64,000 nt of DNA from Planomicrobium sp. CPCC 101110 (GCF_007859395.1 NZ_VOHD01000003.1:975028-1039027); one strand, 5' to 3'; positions 25,881 to 35,907 are shown, numbered from the stretch's first letter. The notes: generated from the sequence alone by a model not told the origin. Numbers and translations are program-made.

Positions 25881-26351
25881 ATGGAATGGCTGTTAGTCAC
25901 AGTTTTGCTTATACTGGCAATTTTTATCAACGTAAAATCATTTTTAGGGATTTCGGAAATCAGGCAACAGCGTCAGCAGATGATTGAAGAGTCCGAAGCA
26001 ATTAGCCAAAGCATGGAAGAATTTGTTGATAGATTGGAAAAAGAGAACGACGAGCTCTATCAAAAGCTGGTGGATTATATTAAAGTGAAAGAAAGCGATA
26101 TTGATGAGAAAATACGAGGACTGGAAGAAAAGTTAGGCGGCGTTTCAGTAGCGGCACCCGTTTTTGAATCGTTGCATGTGCAAAAAGAAGATGAAGGAAA
26201 TGATCCTTCAATGCAGGAGCAGGAAAAAATTTCCCAGTTATACAAACAAGGATTTTCGGTAATGCAGATTGCCAAAGTTCTAAAGCTGGAACAGGGAAAA
26301 GTGGAACTTGCAGTCAACCTATTCAATAGGAAGAAAAGTTATCAAAATTAA
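25881..26351 (+). CDS. swrB: SwrB-like flagellar activation protein
   Basis: This 156-residue protein has one N-terminal membrane helix (WLLVTVLLILAIFINV), a coiled coil at about residues 25-80, and a C-terminal helix-turn-helix-like segment (QLYKQGFSVMQIAKVLKLEQ). This architecture and its place directly after sigD match SwrB, which activates the export apparatus during swarming in Bacillus subtilis. I start at ATG 25881, 5 bases after GGTGA. GTG 25872 is in frame but weaker. Confidence 0.8.
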   Translation: MEWLLVTVLLILAIFINVKSFLGISEIRQQRQQMIEESEAISQSMEEFVDRLEKENDELYQKLVDYIKVKESDIDEKIRGLEEKLGGVSVAAPVFESLHVQKEDEGNDPSMQEQEKISQLYKQGFSVMQIAKVLKLEQGKVELAVNLFNRKKSYQN

Positions 26352-26366
26352 AATGAGGTGCGCCTT

Positions 26367-26801
26367 TTGCGTATTGACAGACCAGTACCCATCCCGAATG
26401 ATCGGATACAAAAAAATACGGTAGAAAGCAAGACAGCTGATTCATTTGCAAACGTCATTCGGAAATCCCAGGTTAAAATGCAGCATAACGCTTTGAGTCA
26501 GTTGATTTCCCGGATAGATATACATGGGGAGAAGTTAGCGAAACAAAAAACACTTGAAAATTTGAGGGATTATAAGAAACTGGTCAAGCAGTTTTTGACG
26601 GAAGCACTTAACTCTGGCTTGCAACTATCCGAAAAACAAAGTTTTCATACAGGCGGCATGAAGACCCATCAATTGTTAGAAGTGATAGATAGAAAACTTC
26701 TTGAGCTTCAGGACGAAGTCTTGGCTAATGAAAAAGAAGGCATTGAATTGCTTGAATTGATAGGGGAAATTAAAGGGCTGCTCATTAATTTGTATATGTA
26801 A
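26367..26801 (+). CDS. yaaR: YaaR-family (DUF327) protein
   Basis: This 144-residue helical protein has the YaaR/DUF327 pattern: DSFANVIRKSQVKM-type start, LRDYKKLVKQFLTEAL, and the family C-terminus LLELIGEIKGLLINLYM. The function is unknown. In Bacillus subtilis yaaR is outside the fla operon, near holB. Its inclusion here after swrB is a difference in order and suggests a motility link. I start at TTG 26367, after TGAGGTG. Confidence 0.75.
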   Translation: MRIDRPVPIPNDRIQKNTVESKTADSFANVIRKSQVKMQHNALSQLISRIDIHGEKLAKQKTLENLRDYKKLVKQFLTEALNSGLQLSEKQSFHTGGMKTHQLLEVIDRKLLELQDEVLANEKEGIELLELIGEIKGLLINLYM

Positions 26802-26833
26802 CTCCAGCGCAAACCAAATGGGGGGGAAGAGAA

Positions 26834-27187
26834 ATGGATACCAATCAACGGGAATTCTTTAGAGTACGATTCAACAAGCCGATAGAAGGCGAACTTCGTA
26901 TTAGTGAAAAAGACCCGTTTCAGATCGAAATTCATGATGTTAGCGTTAAAGGACTGCGTTTTGTTTCTGATATCGACTTCCCCTTGCATAAAAAACTGAT
27001 ATGCAATTTTTCAATATTGGACAGCTCATTTGAAGTGAAAGGTTCCATTGTCAGAAAGACTAAAGAGCGCAAAAGCATTAACTATGGAGTGATGCTTAAC
27101 ATAGAACCAGCTACTTTCACTGAATTATTTAGGCAATTGAATTACTATCAGATTCGAAAACGGAAAGGCACGTTAGAAGAAGTATAA
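26834..27187 (+). CDS. Single-domain PilZ protein 1 (c-di-GMP effector)
   Basis: This 117-residue protein is a lone PilZ domain. Both parts of the c-di-GMP signature are present: R6-x-x-x-R10 (REFFR) and D35-x-S37-x-x-G40 (DVSVKG). There is no YcgR-type N-terminal domain. PilZ proteins bind c-di-GMP and often slow or stop the motor. Its location at the end of the flagellar operon, whose front carries a c-di-GMP riboswitch, supports a motility brake or assembly role. The ribosome site is GGGGGGAAGAG. It is 33 bases from a second, collinear PilZ gene. Confidence 0.88.
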   Translation: MDTNQREFFRVRFNKPIEGELRISEKDPFQIEIHDVSVKGLRFVSDIDFPLHKKLICNFSILDSSFEVKGSIVRKTKERKSINYGVMLNIEPATFTELFRQLNYYQIRKRKGTLEEV

Positions 27188-27219
27188 AAAAGCCTTATTG
27201 GGATGTAGGGGGAATTTGA

Positions 27220-27567
27220 GTGAGTCAGAACCGTCGGGAATTTTTTCGGGTAAATTTTAATAATGCTTTAGAAGGAGAAATTTTAATTCCCGAACATGAA
27301 TTTTTAATTGTGAAAATCCATGATTTAAGCGCAAAAGGATTAAAGTTTCTTTCTTCTTTTAGTATGCCATTGAAGACGAACTTAGAATGCCGATTCAAGT
27401 TTTTGAACAGTTCGTTCTTAGTGGATGGCATTATTGTCAGAAAAGGTGAAAATAATGGAGAAAATGAGTATGGTGTGGAGTTCGATATCGACCAAGATAC
27501 GTACACAGAGTTGTTCCAAGAGTTGAATCATTACTTGATTCGACAACGGAAATCATATGTGGATTAA
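27220..27567 (+). CDS. Single-domain PilZ protein 2 (c-di-GMP effector)
   Basis: This 115-residue PilZ domain has R6-x-x-x-R10 (REFFR) and D35-x-S37-x-x-G40 (DLSAKG) at exactly the same positions as the preceding gene. The C-termini also match (TELFQELNHYLIRQRK versus TELFRQLNYYQIRKRK). The pair therefore arose by tandem duplication and then diverged. The start is GTG 27220 after GGGGGAA. It is the last gene of the flagellar operon; a terminator follows 75 bases later. Confidence 0.88.
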   Translation: MSQNRREFFRVNFNNALEGEILIPEHEFLIVKIHDLSAKGLKFLSSFSMPLKTNLECRFKFLNSSFLVDGIIVRKGENNGENEYGVEFDIDQDTYTELFQELNHYLIRQRKSYVD

Positions 27568-27642
27568 AAGAATATAGAGCAATAGTTACCATGCTCAGTT
27601 ATCTTTTCTTAAAAAATTAAGAATAGAATTTTTTAGATAGCG

Positions 27643-27681
27643 ACACAGCCAGCTTTTTTATATAGTGGGCTGTGTTTTTAT
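27643..27681 (+). terminator. Terminator of the flagellar operon
   Basis: ACACAGCC at 27643-27650 pairs with GGCTGTGT at 27668-27675 across a T-rich loop, followed by TTTTATTTT. It ends the transcript that begins upstream of flgB. The remaining gap to 27968 is AT-rich, with no supported gene. Confidence 0.85.
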
Positions 27682-27968
27682 TTTACTAGGCGAGATAATA
27701 TGGAAGTAATAGTGAAAATGTTTAATCCTATAAACAGACGGAAAAGAAATAAAATAGTTTAGTAATTTTTATCGGTATGAAAGACCATTTTGAGTGGAGC
27801 TGCTAATTAGCTCAAAAGGCTACACTTCATCTAAAAGGACTTGTAAAGACTGTTGCAAGGGTTTAAAGAACGCAAAAAAAGGAATACACACGTTTACATG
27901 TTCTTTTAAGAGGGAAAAATCGAAAAATCAGCAAGAGAAAATATACAAAAGGAAGAAGGTTATCAATT

Positions 27969-28514
27969 TTGGGCTTGAATCCAATTCTATTAGTTGTAAT
28001 CATTTTTATGATCAGTATAGTTTACGTAACATTATCGACTGTACGGATGATTCTGATGATGAAAGGCTACCGGTATTTTGCTGCGGCTTTATCGGTGCTG
28101 GAAGTTATCATTAACATTCTGGGATTAGGTCTGGTGCTTGAGAACATTTCTGAAATCCAGAACCTGATTTCGTATGCCGCAGGATTTGGGGCAGGAATCA
28201 TTGTTGGATCGGTGATAGAAGATAAACTGACATTGGGATATGTGACAGCTACTGTTGTTTCCCCGCAAAATTCAGACCGCTTATCAAAGCAGCTGAGAGA
28301 AAAAGGTTATGGCGTAACAGATTGGGAAACGAATGGACATGAAGGAAAACGCCGTTCTCTCCAAATCTTGACGCCGAAAAAACATGAATTGAAATTGTAT
28401 CAGACGATCAAAGAGTTAGAACCCCAAGCCTTTGTGGTAGCGAACGATTCAAAGACCATCCATGGCGGTTTCTGGATTCGGACAGTCAAACGGGGCCGAT
28501 TGTTCAACTCATAA
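27969..28514 (+). CDS. YebE-like UPF0316/DUF2179 membrane protein
   Basis: This 181-residue protein has three N-terminal membrane helices (LLVVIIFMISIVYVTLSTVR; YFAAALSVLEVIINILGLGLV; ISYAAGFGAGIIVGSVIEDK). A cytoplasmic domain with the DUF2179 motif (LREKGYGVTDWETNGHEG) follows. This matches the YebE/UPF0316 family, whose function is not established. The start is TTG 27969 after AGAAGGT. It has its own terminator and is not part of an obvious operon. Confidence 0.8.
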   Translation: MGLNPILLVVIIFMISIVYVTLSTVRMILMMKGYRYFAAALSVLEVIINILGLGLVLENISEIQNLISYAAGFGAGIIVGSVIEDKLTLGYVTATVVSPQNSDRLSKQLREKGYGVTDWETNGHEGKRRSLQILTPKKHELKLYQTIKELEPQAFVVANDSKTIHGGFWIRTVKRGRLFNS

Positions 28515-28522
28515 TCATAATA

Positions 28523-28570
28523 GAAACCCGCAGCTGATTTCAGCGGCGGGTTTCTGTATGCCTTTTTCTT
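28523..28570 (+). terminator. Terminator after the YebE-like gene
   Basis: GAAACCCGC at 28523-28531 pairs with GCGGGTTTC at 28546-28554, with additional AGCTG/CAGC pairing inside. A T-rich stretch (CCTTTTTCTT) follows about 8 bases later. Confidence 0.75.
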
Positions 28571-28783
28571 CCAGTAAAAACCATTGCAGCGTCTAACAAA
28601 GCAAAGTAATGGAATTTGGATTGGCATTTCTTATAAGAAGCGTATTTGGCGATGTCGAACATGGCTTCTTACTTGATTAATTTGAGCTTGTATTTGATAT
28701 AATAGATTTACGTTCAAAGCTGTTAAAGGGGATTCAAACAATTGTTATTACCGTTAAATGTAGAAAGAATAAGGAATATGCTT

Positions 28784-29227
28784 ATGTCTAAACGTAAAAC
28801 ACTATCGTGGGCTGCTGCTGTTTCCTGGATGGCTTTAATTTTCTTTTTATCGAGTCAGCCGGCAACCGATTCAAGTGAACTAAGTTCTGGAATAGTGGAA
28901 GTCATCTTAACAGCTGCAGAAAAAGTAATGCCTGAAGTGAAGGAGCATATAGATACGCTGCATCATATTGTCAGGAAAAATGCCCACTTCACAATATATT
29001 TGGTGCTCGGTATATTAATGATAAACGCATTGAAGCAGAGCTTTGTTTCCACCTGTAAATCCACTATTTATGCTCTTTCAATAAGTGCTGCCTTTGCAAG
29101 TTCAGATGAACTCCATCAGTTTTTTGTCCCGGGCAGAGGACCGGCTATGACGGATGTTTTGATTGATAGCGCGGGAGCGGCAGTTGGCATTGCAATATTT
29201 TTAACAATCAGGAAAAAAATAATTTAA
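28784..29227 (+). CDS. VanZ-family membrane protein
   Basis: This 147-residue protein with about four membrane segments matches VanZ-like proteins: an opening WAAAVSWMALIFFLSSQP, HHIVRKNAHFTIYLVLGIL with the conserved K-x-x-H, and SSDELHQFFVPGRGPAMTDVLID. Its biochemical role is unknown; VanZ gives low-level teicoplanin resistance in enterococci. I start at ATG 28784, 8 bases after AAGGA; the in-frame TTG 28742 and ATG 28778 are less well placed. A second VanZ-family gene lies at 44750. Confidence 0.85.
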   Translation: MSKRKTLSWAAAVSWMALIFFLSSQPATDSSELSSGIVEVILTAAEKVMPEVKEHIDTLHHIVRKNAHFTIYLVLGILMINALKQSFVSTCKSTIYALSISAAFASSDELHQFFVPGRGPAMTDVLIDSAGAAVGIAIFLTIRKKII

Positions 29228-29254
29228 TAGCAATGCCATCAGTAAAAATCAAAT

Positions 29255-29293
29255 CTTTTCCGGTCTCTAAAAAAGAGACCGGATTTATTTTTG
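29255..29293 (+). terminator. Terminator after VanZ gene
   Basis: CCGGTCTCT at 29260-29268 pairs with AGAGACCGG at 29274-29282, followed by ATTTATTTTT. Confidence 0.88.
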
Positions 29294-29351
29294 AGAAATA
29301 AGAAAATCTTATTGTGTTTTTTGGAGGTTTTCACTTAATTTTGCTGGAAAA

Positions 29352-29393
29352 ATAATAACAATTTATAAGTAACTAATTATAAATTGTTATTAT
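29352..29393. repeat. Perfect 16-bp AT-rich inverted repeat
   Basis: ATAATAACAATTTATA (29352-29367) and its exact complement TATAAATTGTTATTAT (29378-29393) flank a 10-base spacer. With almost no G or C it is not a terminator. It lies about 340 bases upstream of glpP in an otherwise gene-free stretch (29294-29732). An operator for an unknown repressor or a cruciform-forming site are possibilities. Confidence 0.7.
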
Positions 29394-29732
29394 ATAGGAT
29401 ACCTCTATACGTTTTCTCTTTTCTTAAAGCATCCTATTCTTGAATTATAAGGAATTTTTCGGTTCTTTTAGAAAAGTGGTTATGAGTATGTCAAATGAAA
29501 AATACAATGTACATTTGCAAACATTTTTAAACCCTAGTCCGGATACAGTTGTTTTAAAAGATGTTGAAAGCCGTTTTTTCTATCGCTTGCTTTTGAGGAA
29601 ATTGAATAATATCTATATTTTTCTAAATAGACAAACAAAGGTAAAATGTAAAAGAAACGCCAAACATTCCTGGAATGCTGGGGTTGATGGATGCTTTCAA
29701 GGGAGTTTCAAGGAACACAAAGGAGGAGAACT

Positions 29733-30278
29733 GTGGCTGAGTTAAGAGGTGTTTTGCCGGTATTGCGCAATATGAAAGAATTTGAACGGCTGCTGGACAG
29801 CGAGCACGACTATATTATCTTTCTGGAGATTCGGTTGGCTCAGTTGAAAGGATTCGTCAAAGCCGCTAAAAAAGCAAAAAAGAAAGTTATCTTGCATGTT
29901 GATTTGATCCAAGGCTTGAAGACTGATGCATATGGTTTTGAATTTTTGGTGCGGGAGATCAAACCAAATGGCATTGTTTCGACACGCAGCAATGTTATTG
30001 CACTTGCGAAGAAAAACCGGCTTTTGACGATTCAGCGTTTGTTCCTGCTCGACAGCCAAGCACTTGAGCACAACATCAATTTGATCAACCAGGTGAAGCC
30101 GGATTATATTGAGATTCTGCCGGGCATCATCCCGGGCGTCATTGAAGAAGTATATGAAAAGACGGGCATTCCGGTCATCGCTGGCGGCTTGATCCGGACA
30201 AAAGAAGACGTACAGCTTGCTTATGACGGTGGAGCTGTGGCTATTTCGACATCACAGCCGGAGTTGTGGATTTTATAG
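29733..30278 (+). CDS. glpP: GlpP, glycerol operon antiterminator
   Basis: This 181-residue protein matches GlpP: LRGVLPVLRNMKEFERLL, KKVILHVDLIQGLKTDAYG, IVSTRSNVIALAKKN, VKPDYIEILPGIIPGVI, and a C-terminal AYDGGAVAISTSQPELW. GlpP binds glycerol-3-phosphate and the leader mRNA of glp genes, preventing termination and stabilising mRNA. The start is GTG 29733 after AAAGGAGGAGA. Its likely targets are the glpK and glpD leaders in this window. The adjacent glpF found in Bacillus subtilis is absent. Confidence 0.95.
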   Translation: MAELRGVLPVLRNMKEFERLLDSEHDYIIFLEIRLAQLKGFVKAAKKAKKKVILHVDLIQGLKTDAYGFEFLVREIKPNGIVSTRSNVIALAKKNRLLTIQRLFLLDSQALEHNINLINQVKPDYIEILPGIIPGVIEEVYEKTGIPVIAGGLIRTKEDVQLAYDGGAVAISTSQPELWIL

Positions 30279-30292
30279 AATGAAACTCCTGG

Positions 30293-30321
30293 TTGACAGC
30301 GTTTTCATGCGCATGTTAAAT
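30293..30321 (+). promoter_or_regulatory. glpK promoter overlapped by a CcpA cre site
   Basis: TTGACA (30293-30298) and TTAAAT (30316-30321) are 17 bases apart, a good SigA promoter. TGACAGCGTTTTCA at 30294-30307 fits the cre consensus TGWNANCGNTNWCA at every fixed position and covers the -35 box. Glucose repression by CcpA is therefore expected, as for the Bacillus glpFK promoter. Confidence 0.82.
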
Positions 30322-30344
30322 TGGTTTTACAAGTTAAGAACTGT

Positions 30345-30418
30345 GCCGGAGAAAAGGAGGCCCACACTGCGATGATCGCTCTAAAGAAGAGGAGCGTGCC
30401 ATTCAGCGTGGGTTTTTA
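30345..30418 (+). promoter_or_regulatory. glpK leader: GlpP-type motif and terminator
   Basis: GCCGGAGAA at 30345-30353 precedes a hairpin in which CCCACACTG (from 30361) pairs with CAGCGTGGG (one mismatch). It encloses a second stem (CGCTC/GAGCG) and is followed by TTTTTATT. The same GCCGGAGAA precedes the glpD leader terminator at 32146, so it is a strong candidate for the GlpP contact sequence. The gap from 30419 to the glpK start is untranslated leader. Confidence 0.78.
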
Positions 30419-30569
30419 TTGATTTCAGCAAAGGGGCCGAAAACGAAAGCAAGAGAATAAAGTGCTCTGCAGAATTGATGGGGCTGTTTTTTCATTACGC
30501 GGTATTTCCTAGAGGCTGTTTCACTTTCCTCTCCAATAGGTATTATTTGGATAGGGAAATATGAAATGA

Positions 30570-32123
<1,554 letters not shown>

Positions 32124-32145
32124 ACTTAAAAGTCAATATTTGATG

Positions 32146-32222
32146 GCCGGAGAATTCGAGAGACCAAGCCAGTTTAGCAGAGAAATTCTGCAACTGTGCC
32201 TTGGTCTCTTTTGGTTTGTAAA
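32146..32222 (+). promoter_or_regulatory. glpD leader: GlpP-type motif and terminator
   Basis: GCCGGAGAA at 32146-32154 is followed by AGAGACCAAG (32159-32168) pairing with CTTGGTCTCT (32200-32209), with an inner CAGTT/AACTG stem, then TTTTGGTTTG. It separates glpK from glpD and repeats the arrangement of the glpK leader, consistent with GlpP antitermination of glpD. Confidence 0.8.
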
Positions 32223-32244
32223 AAAACAACAAGGGAGAGGTTGA

Positions 32245-33948
32245 ATGATGAAATTTTCCAGTTTGAAACGCAAAGAAACCTATGGACAGATGAAGGAAAA
32301 GCAGCTTGATTTGTTGGTGGTCGGCGGCGGAATAACAGGGGCTGGTATTGCACTTGATGCAGCCACGCGCGGAATGCACACGGCTGTCATTGAAATGCAG
32401 GATTTTGCGGCGGGGACAAGCAGCCGCTCGACAAAGCTTATACATGGCGGCCTTCGATACTTGAAGCAGTTCGAAGTGAAAATTGTGGCCGAAGTCGGAA
32501 AAGAACGCGAAATTGTCTATGAAAACGGGCCGCATGTCACGACGCCGGAATGGATGCTGCTGCCTTTCTATAAAGGAGGCACATTCGGACCGTTCAGCAC
32601 GAACATCGGGCTTCGCGTTTATGACTTTTTAGCGGGCGTAAAGCGAGAAGAACGCCGGAAAATGCTGAATAAAGAAGAAGCGTTAAAAAGGGAGCCTCTG
32701 CTGAAAAAAGAGGGCATCAAAGGCGCCGGTTATTACGTCGAGTATAAAACTGATGATGCACGACTGACAATTGAGGTAATGAAAAAGGCAGTGGAAAAAG
32801 GGGCGCTTGCACTGAATTATGCTAAAGTGCGTGAATTCATATATGACGGCGGAAATGTTGCAGGCATCCGTGCAGAAGACCAGATCGACGGCTCGATCCA
32901 TGAAATTTACGCCAAAAAAATTGTCAATGCGGCAGGGCCGTGGGTCGATACACTTCGCGACAAGGACCATTCAAAACAAGGGAAAACGCTGCAGCTGACA
33001 AAAGGCATCCATTTGGTATTCGATGGCAAGCGATTCCCGCTGAAGCAGGCGATTTACTTTGACATGCCGGATGGCCGCATGGCTTTTGCCATCCCGCGCG
33101 CCAATAAGGTTTATGTCGGTACAACGGATACAGTGTACAAACAAGACATCGCCCATCCGACAATTACGAAAGAAGACCGTGACTATGTCTTAGGAGCGAT
33201 CGATTTCATGTTCCCGGAAGTGCGGATTGCGGAACAAGATATTGAATCGAGCTGGGCAGGACTCCGCCCGCTTATTCACGAAGAAGGCAAGGATCCATCT
33301 GAAATTTCCCGGAAAGACGAAATTTTCGTATCGGATTCCGGGCTGATATCCATTGCTGGCGGGAAATTGACCGGCTACCGCAAAATGGGTGAAAACATCA
33401 CTGATTTAGTGGCGGAGCAGCTGACGAATGAGGAAGGGCGCAAAGTTCCTGAAAGCTCGACGAAGAATATGCCAATTTCCGGAGGGGAAGTCGGAGGATC
33501 AAAAGGTTTCCGGAAGTTCCGAGCAGACCGGGAAAAACAAGCCCTTGCCCTCGGCTTGAATAAAGCGGCGGCTAGTATGCTGACAGGCCGTTACGGAGCG
33601 AACATAGACCATGTCCTGCACTTTTATGCGGCGGCAAAAGAAGCGGCAAAAGAAGCCGGGCTCGATCCGCTAGTGTACGCAATGCTCCGCTATGCCATCG
33701 AAAATGAAGCGGCATGCAAGCCTGCCGACTTTTTTGTACGCCGTACAGGCGCTGTATTATTTGAAATCGATTGGGTATACGCACAGAAAGATGCAGTAAT
33801 CGCGCATATGGCGAATGTGTTTGGGTGGTCAAATGCTCAAATTTCCGCATATTCCGGAGAACTGGATAGCTTATTGTATGAAGCGACCCATCCGGTAGAG
33901 GTGGGCGGGCAATTGAAAACCATGAAAAAGGAGAAGAAGTTAGGGTAA
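32245..33948 (+). CDS. glpD: GlpD, glycerol-3-phosphate dehydrogenase
   Basis: This 567-residue FAD enzyme oxidises glycerol-3-phosphate to dihydroxyacetone phosphate at the membrane. The FAD-binding Rossmann motif is DLLVVGGGITGAGIALDAA. The GlpD signature SSRSTKLIHGGLRYLKQFE follows, with WAGLRPLI and a final substrate-side motif (ISIAGGKLTGYRKMGENI). The Shine-Dalgarno is GGGAGAGG. The 250 bases after its stop contain three GAATTCAA words but no gene or clear terminator. Confidence 0.97.
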   Translation: MMKFSSLKRKETYGQMKEKQLDLLVVGGGITGAGIALDAATRGMHTAVIEMQDFAAGTSSRSTKLIHGGLRYLKQFEVKIVAEVGKEREIVYENGPHVTTPEWMLLPFYKGGTFGPFSTNIGLRVYDFLAGVKREERRKMLNKEEALKREPLLKKEGIKGAGYYVEYKTDDARLTIEVMKKAVEKGALALNYAKVREFIYDGGNVAGIRAEDQIDGSIHEIYAKKIVNAAGPWVDTLRDKDHSKQGKTLQLTKGIHLVFDGKRFPLKQAIYFDMPDGRMAFAIPRANKVYVGTTDTVYKQDIAHPTITKEDRDYVLGAIDFMFPEVRIAEQDIESSWAGLRPLIHEEGKDPSEISRKDEIFVSDSGLISIAGGKLTGYRKMGENITDLVAEQLTNEEGRKVPESSTKNMPISGGEVGGSKGFRKFRADREKQALALGLNKAAASMLTGRYGANIDHVLHFYAAAKEAAKEAGLDPLVYAMLRYAIENEAACKPADFFVRRTGAVLFEIDWVYAQKDAVIAHMANVFGWSNAQISAYSGELDSLLYEATHPVEVGGQLKTMKKEKKLG

Positions 33949-34198
33949 CTTCAGCAGATTGAATGGAAATATCAAGAAAAGGTGAATTTTCCCGCCTAAG
34001 CTGGGCCTGTTTGAATCGAAGTTGTAAAGTCCAGCTAGAATTCAATGGAAAAGGCATCGAATTCAACCTTTTTTCAGAGTTAAACGCAAAAAAAATCTTG
34101 AAAAGAGGAGTTTTCTGGGAAGCAGCGAATTCAACCATTTGAACAAAAGTATTTGGACAGCGAAGCTGTTACGACGAGTAAAGAAAGTGAGTGGGGAC

Positions 34199-34594
34199 AT
34201 GGGCGGCAAAGAGGAGCTAGTATTGGTGCTGGAGGAATATGAAAGTGCTTTTAGCGTGCGCCTGCTGGACGGGAACGGCACCGTCTATAGCCACAACCAT
34301 TTTAGGGAAACACCGGATGTCGCGAAAGTTCGCTCTTTAGTCGGAACATTAACGCATATTTTCGGCAACTTCAATCGCGTGGCTTACAGCAAAAACTTCA
34401 CAACAGTATGGGACCATGAAGCAAGGCCGGATGCATTCGGCAAATTCATGGCGGAGTTGTTCGCTTCCACAGAAACTATGGAGCCGCACGATGCCCCTGG
34501 ATACAAATATCGCATGTGGGACCATTTCAGCGAATTTTTGGAAGAGCAGGAAAAGTTGGCGCATCAGGACCACACAAAAGATTTGCCTTTTTGA
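34199..34594 (+). CDS. Uncharacterised protein (131 residues)
   Basis: I do not recognise this protein. It is soluble, acidic near the ends, rich in aromatics in the middle (HIFGNFNRVAYSKNFTTVW), and ends EEQEKLAHQDHTKDLPF. I start at ATG 34199 (MGGKEELVLVLEEYES). A TTG at 34139 in frame adds 20 residues without a ribosome site. It stands alone between glpD and the VanY-type gene. Codon use resembles its neighbours, so I consider it a real gene. Confidence 0.6.
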   Translation: MGGKEELVLVLEEYESAFSVRLLDGNGTVYSHNHFRETPDVAKVRSLVGTLTHIFGNFNRVAYSKNFTTVWDHEARPDAFGKFMAELFASTETMEPHDAPGYKYRMWDHFSEFLEEQEKLAHQDHTKDLPF

Positions 34595-34708
34595 AATTCA
34601 TGAATTAGATAGGATATTAAGTTCTTGTTACATATGATGATTTTAAGATTTCCTGTGTTATTCTTTTCCTTTAGGATAGATCAGTTTCAAACTGGAGGAG
34701 TGGGAAAG

Positions 34709-35806
34709 ATGAAAAACAGAAAATGGATGGCTGCCTTATTGTTTGGCCTGCTATTAACGGTTCAATTGGCAGGTGGACAGACTTTGGCAGGTGCGGATAC
34801 GATTCCGCCTGCTATGCCGGTTGTCGATGCAGTATCTGATACCGCTCTGTTCATTACGGGAAAAGCGGAATCAAAAGCGAAAGTTTACGCATTCTCTGGA
34901 AACAAAAAACTAGGAGAAGCCGAGGCACGAAATGGTCGATTCTCAATAGACATTTTGAAACAAAAAATTGGCACCAGCATAAAAGTCTATGCGGTGGATG
35001 CGGCAAAAAATAAGGGCAAAAGCAAAACGGTAAAAGTCTTGGCAACACCGTCTGCAGTAAAATTTGCGGCAACTGGAAACGTCAATATGCGCTCTGGGGC
35101 TTCCGTATCAACTCGAATCTTAACCGTCCTTCCGAAAGGGACAATCGTTAGCTATATTAACAAAACTGGAACTTGGTACAAGGTGAAAGCGGGCAAACAT
35201 ACTGGTTTTGTCAGCTCTGCATACTTGAAAAAATTTTCTTCCGGCAAACCAGTAAGCTTTCCGGCTCCATCTAAAAAAACACCAGGAACTTATGTCAATG
35301 GAGTATTGCTTGTTAATAAGGATTACGGGATTCCGTCCAGCTATAACCCAGGGGTCAGTGCAAGAGCACAAAAAGGCGCGGATGCATTAGTTGCTGCTGC
35401 GAAGCGGCAAGGAATTTCTTTGACTCCTTTCAGCGCTTTCCGCAGCTACTCACGTCAAGCGGCGCTTTATACCAATTATGCTTCACAGTATGGAGAAATG
35501 GAGGCGGATAAATTCAGTGCGCGTCCGGGCCATAGCGAACACCAGACAGGGCTCGCCTTTGACTTCGGCGGCTCTGATCAGTCCCATTGGCTTAAAGAAT
35601 CGTTCGGCAAAACAAAAGAAGGGAAATGGCTTGCTGCCAACGCCCATAAGTATGGATTTGTCCTTCGCTATCCAAAGGGTAAAGAAGGTGTAACCGGGTA
35701 TCAATACGAGCCTTGGCATTACCGCTATCTCGGATCTGAGCTTGCTGCTAAAGTGAAAGCGAGCGGGAAAACGTTAGAGGAATTTCTTAGGGTGAAAGCG
35801 AAATGA
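34709..35806 (+). CDS. Secreted VanY-type D-Ala-D-Ala carboxypeptidase (M15) with Ig-like and SH3b domains
   Basis: The 365-residue precursor has a signal peptide (KWMAALLFGLLLTVQLAGG), one Ig-like repeat (about residues 32-110; core GKAESKAKVYAFSGNKKLGEA), an SH3b domain (about 112-170; VNMRSGASVSTRILTVLPKG), and a C-terminal VanY/M15 peptidase. Zinc-site motifs are ARPGHSEHQTGLAFDF and EPWHYRY. It likely trims peptidoglycan stem peptides outside the cell, anchored to the wall by SH3b. The Ig-like repeat is clearly related to the three repeats in the subtilase at 53754. The start is ATG 34709, after GGAGGAGTGGGAAAG. Confidence 0.92.
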   Translation: MKNRKWMAALLFGLLLTVQLAGGQTLAGADTIPPAMPVVDAVSDTALFITGKAESKAKVYAFSGNKKLGEAEARNGRFSIDILKQKIGTSIKVYAVDAAKNKGKSKTVKVLATPSAVKFAATGNVNMRSGASVSTRILTVLPKGTIVSYINKTGTWYKVKAGKHTGFVSSAYLKKFSSGKPVSFPAPSKKTPGTYVNGVLLVNKDYGIPSSYNPGVSARAQKGADALVAAAKRQGISLTPFSAFRSYSRQAALYTNYASQYGEMEADKFSARPGHSEHQTGLAFDFGGSDQSHWLKESFGKTKEGKWLAANAHKYGFVLRYPKGKEGVTGYQYEPWHYRYLGSELAAKVKASGKTLEEFLRVKAK

Positions 35807-35907
35807 ATTTTGTGGAGTAAATTTATTACATTCTAAACTTATGTTTTTAGCATATGCATTTTAGTTATATTTTGGTATGGCTGCAATTTCATTTGTTGTC
35901 CTGACTT

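Noticed and set aside
27794-28114. Open frame of 106 codons overlapping the YebE-like gene
   Set aside because: It overlaps the start of a clearly coding frame, has no ribosome site, and its Cys/Lys-rich composition looks random.
29440-29745. Open frame of 101 codons upstream of glpP
   Set aside because: It has no clear ribosome site and no recognisable family, and it runs past the glpP start. I could not separate it from chance.
33949-34198. Three GAATTCAA words between glpD and the unknown gene
   Set aside because: Spacing and flanks are irregular. I see no operator or attachment-site structure.
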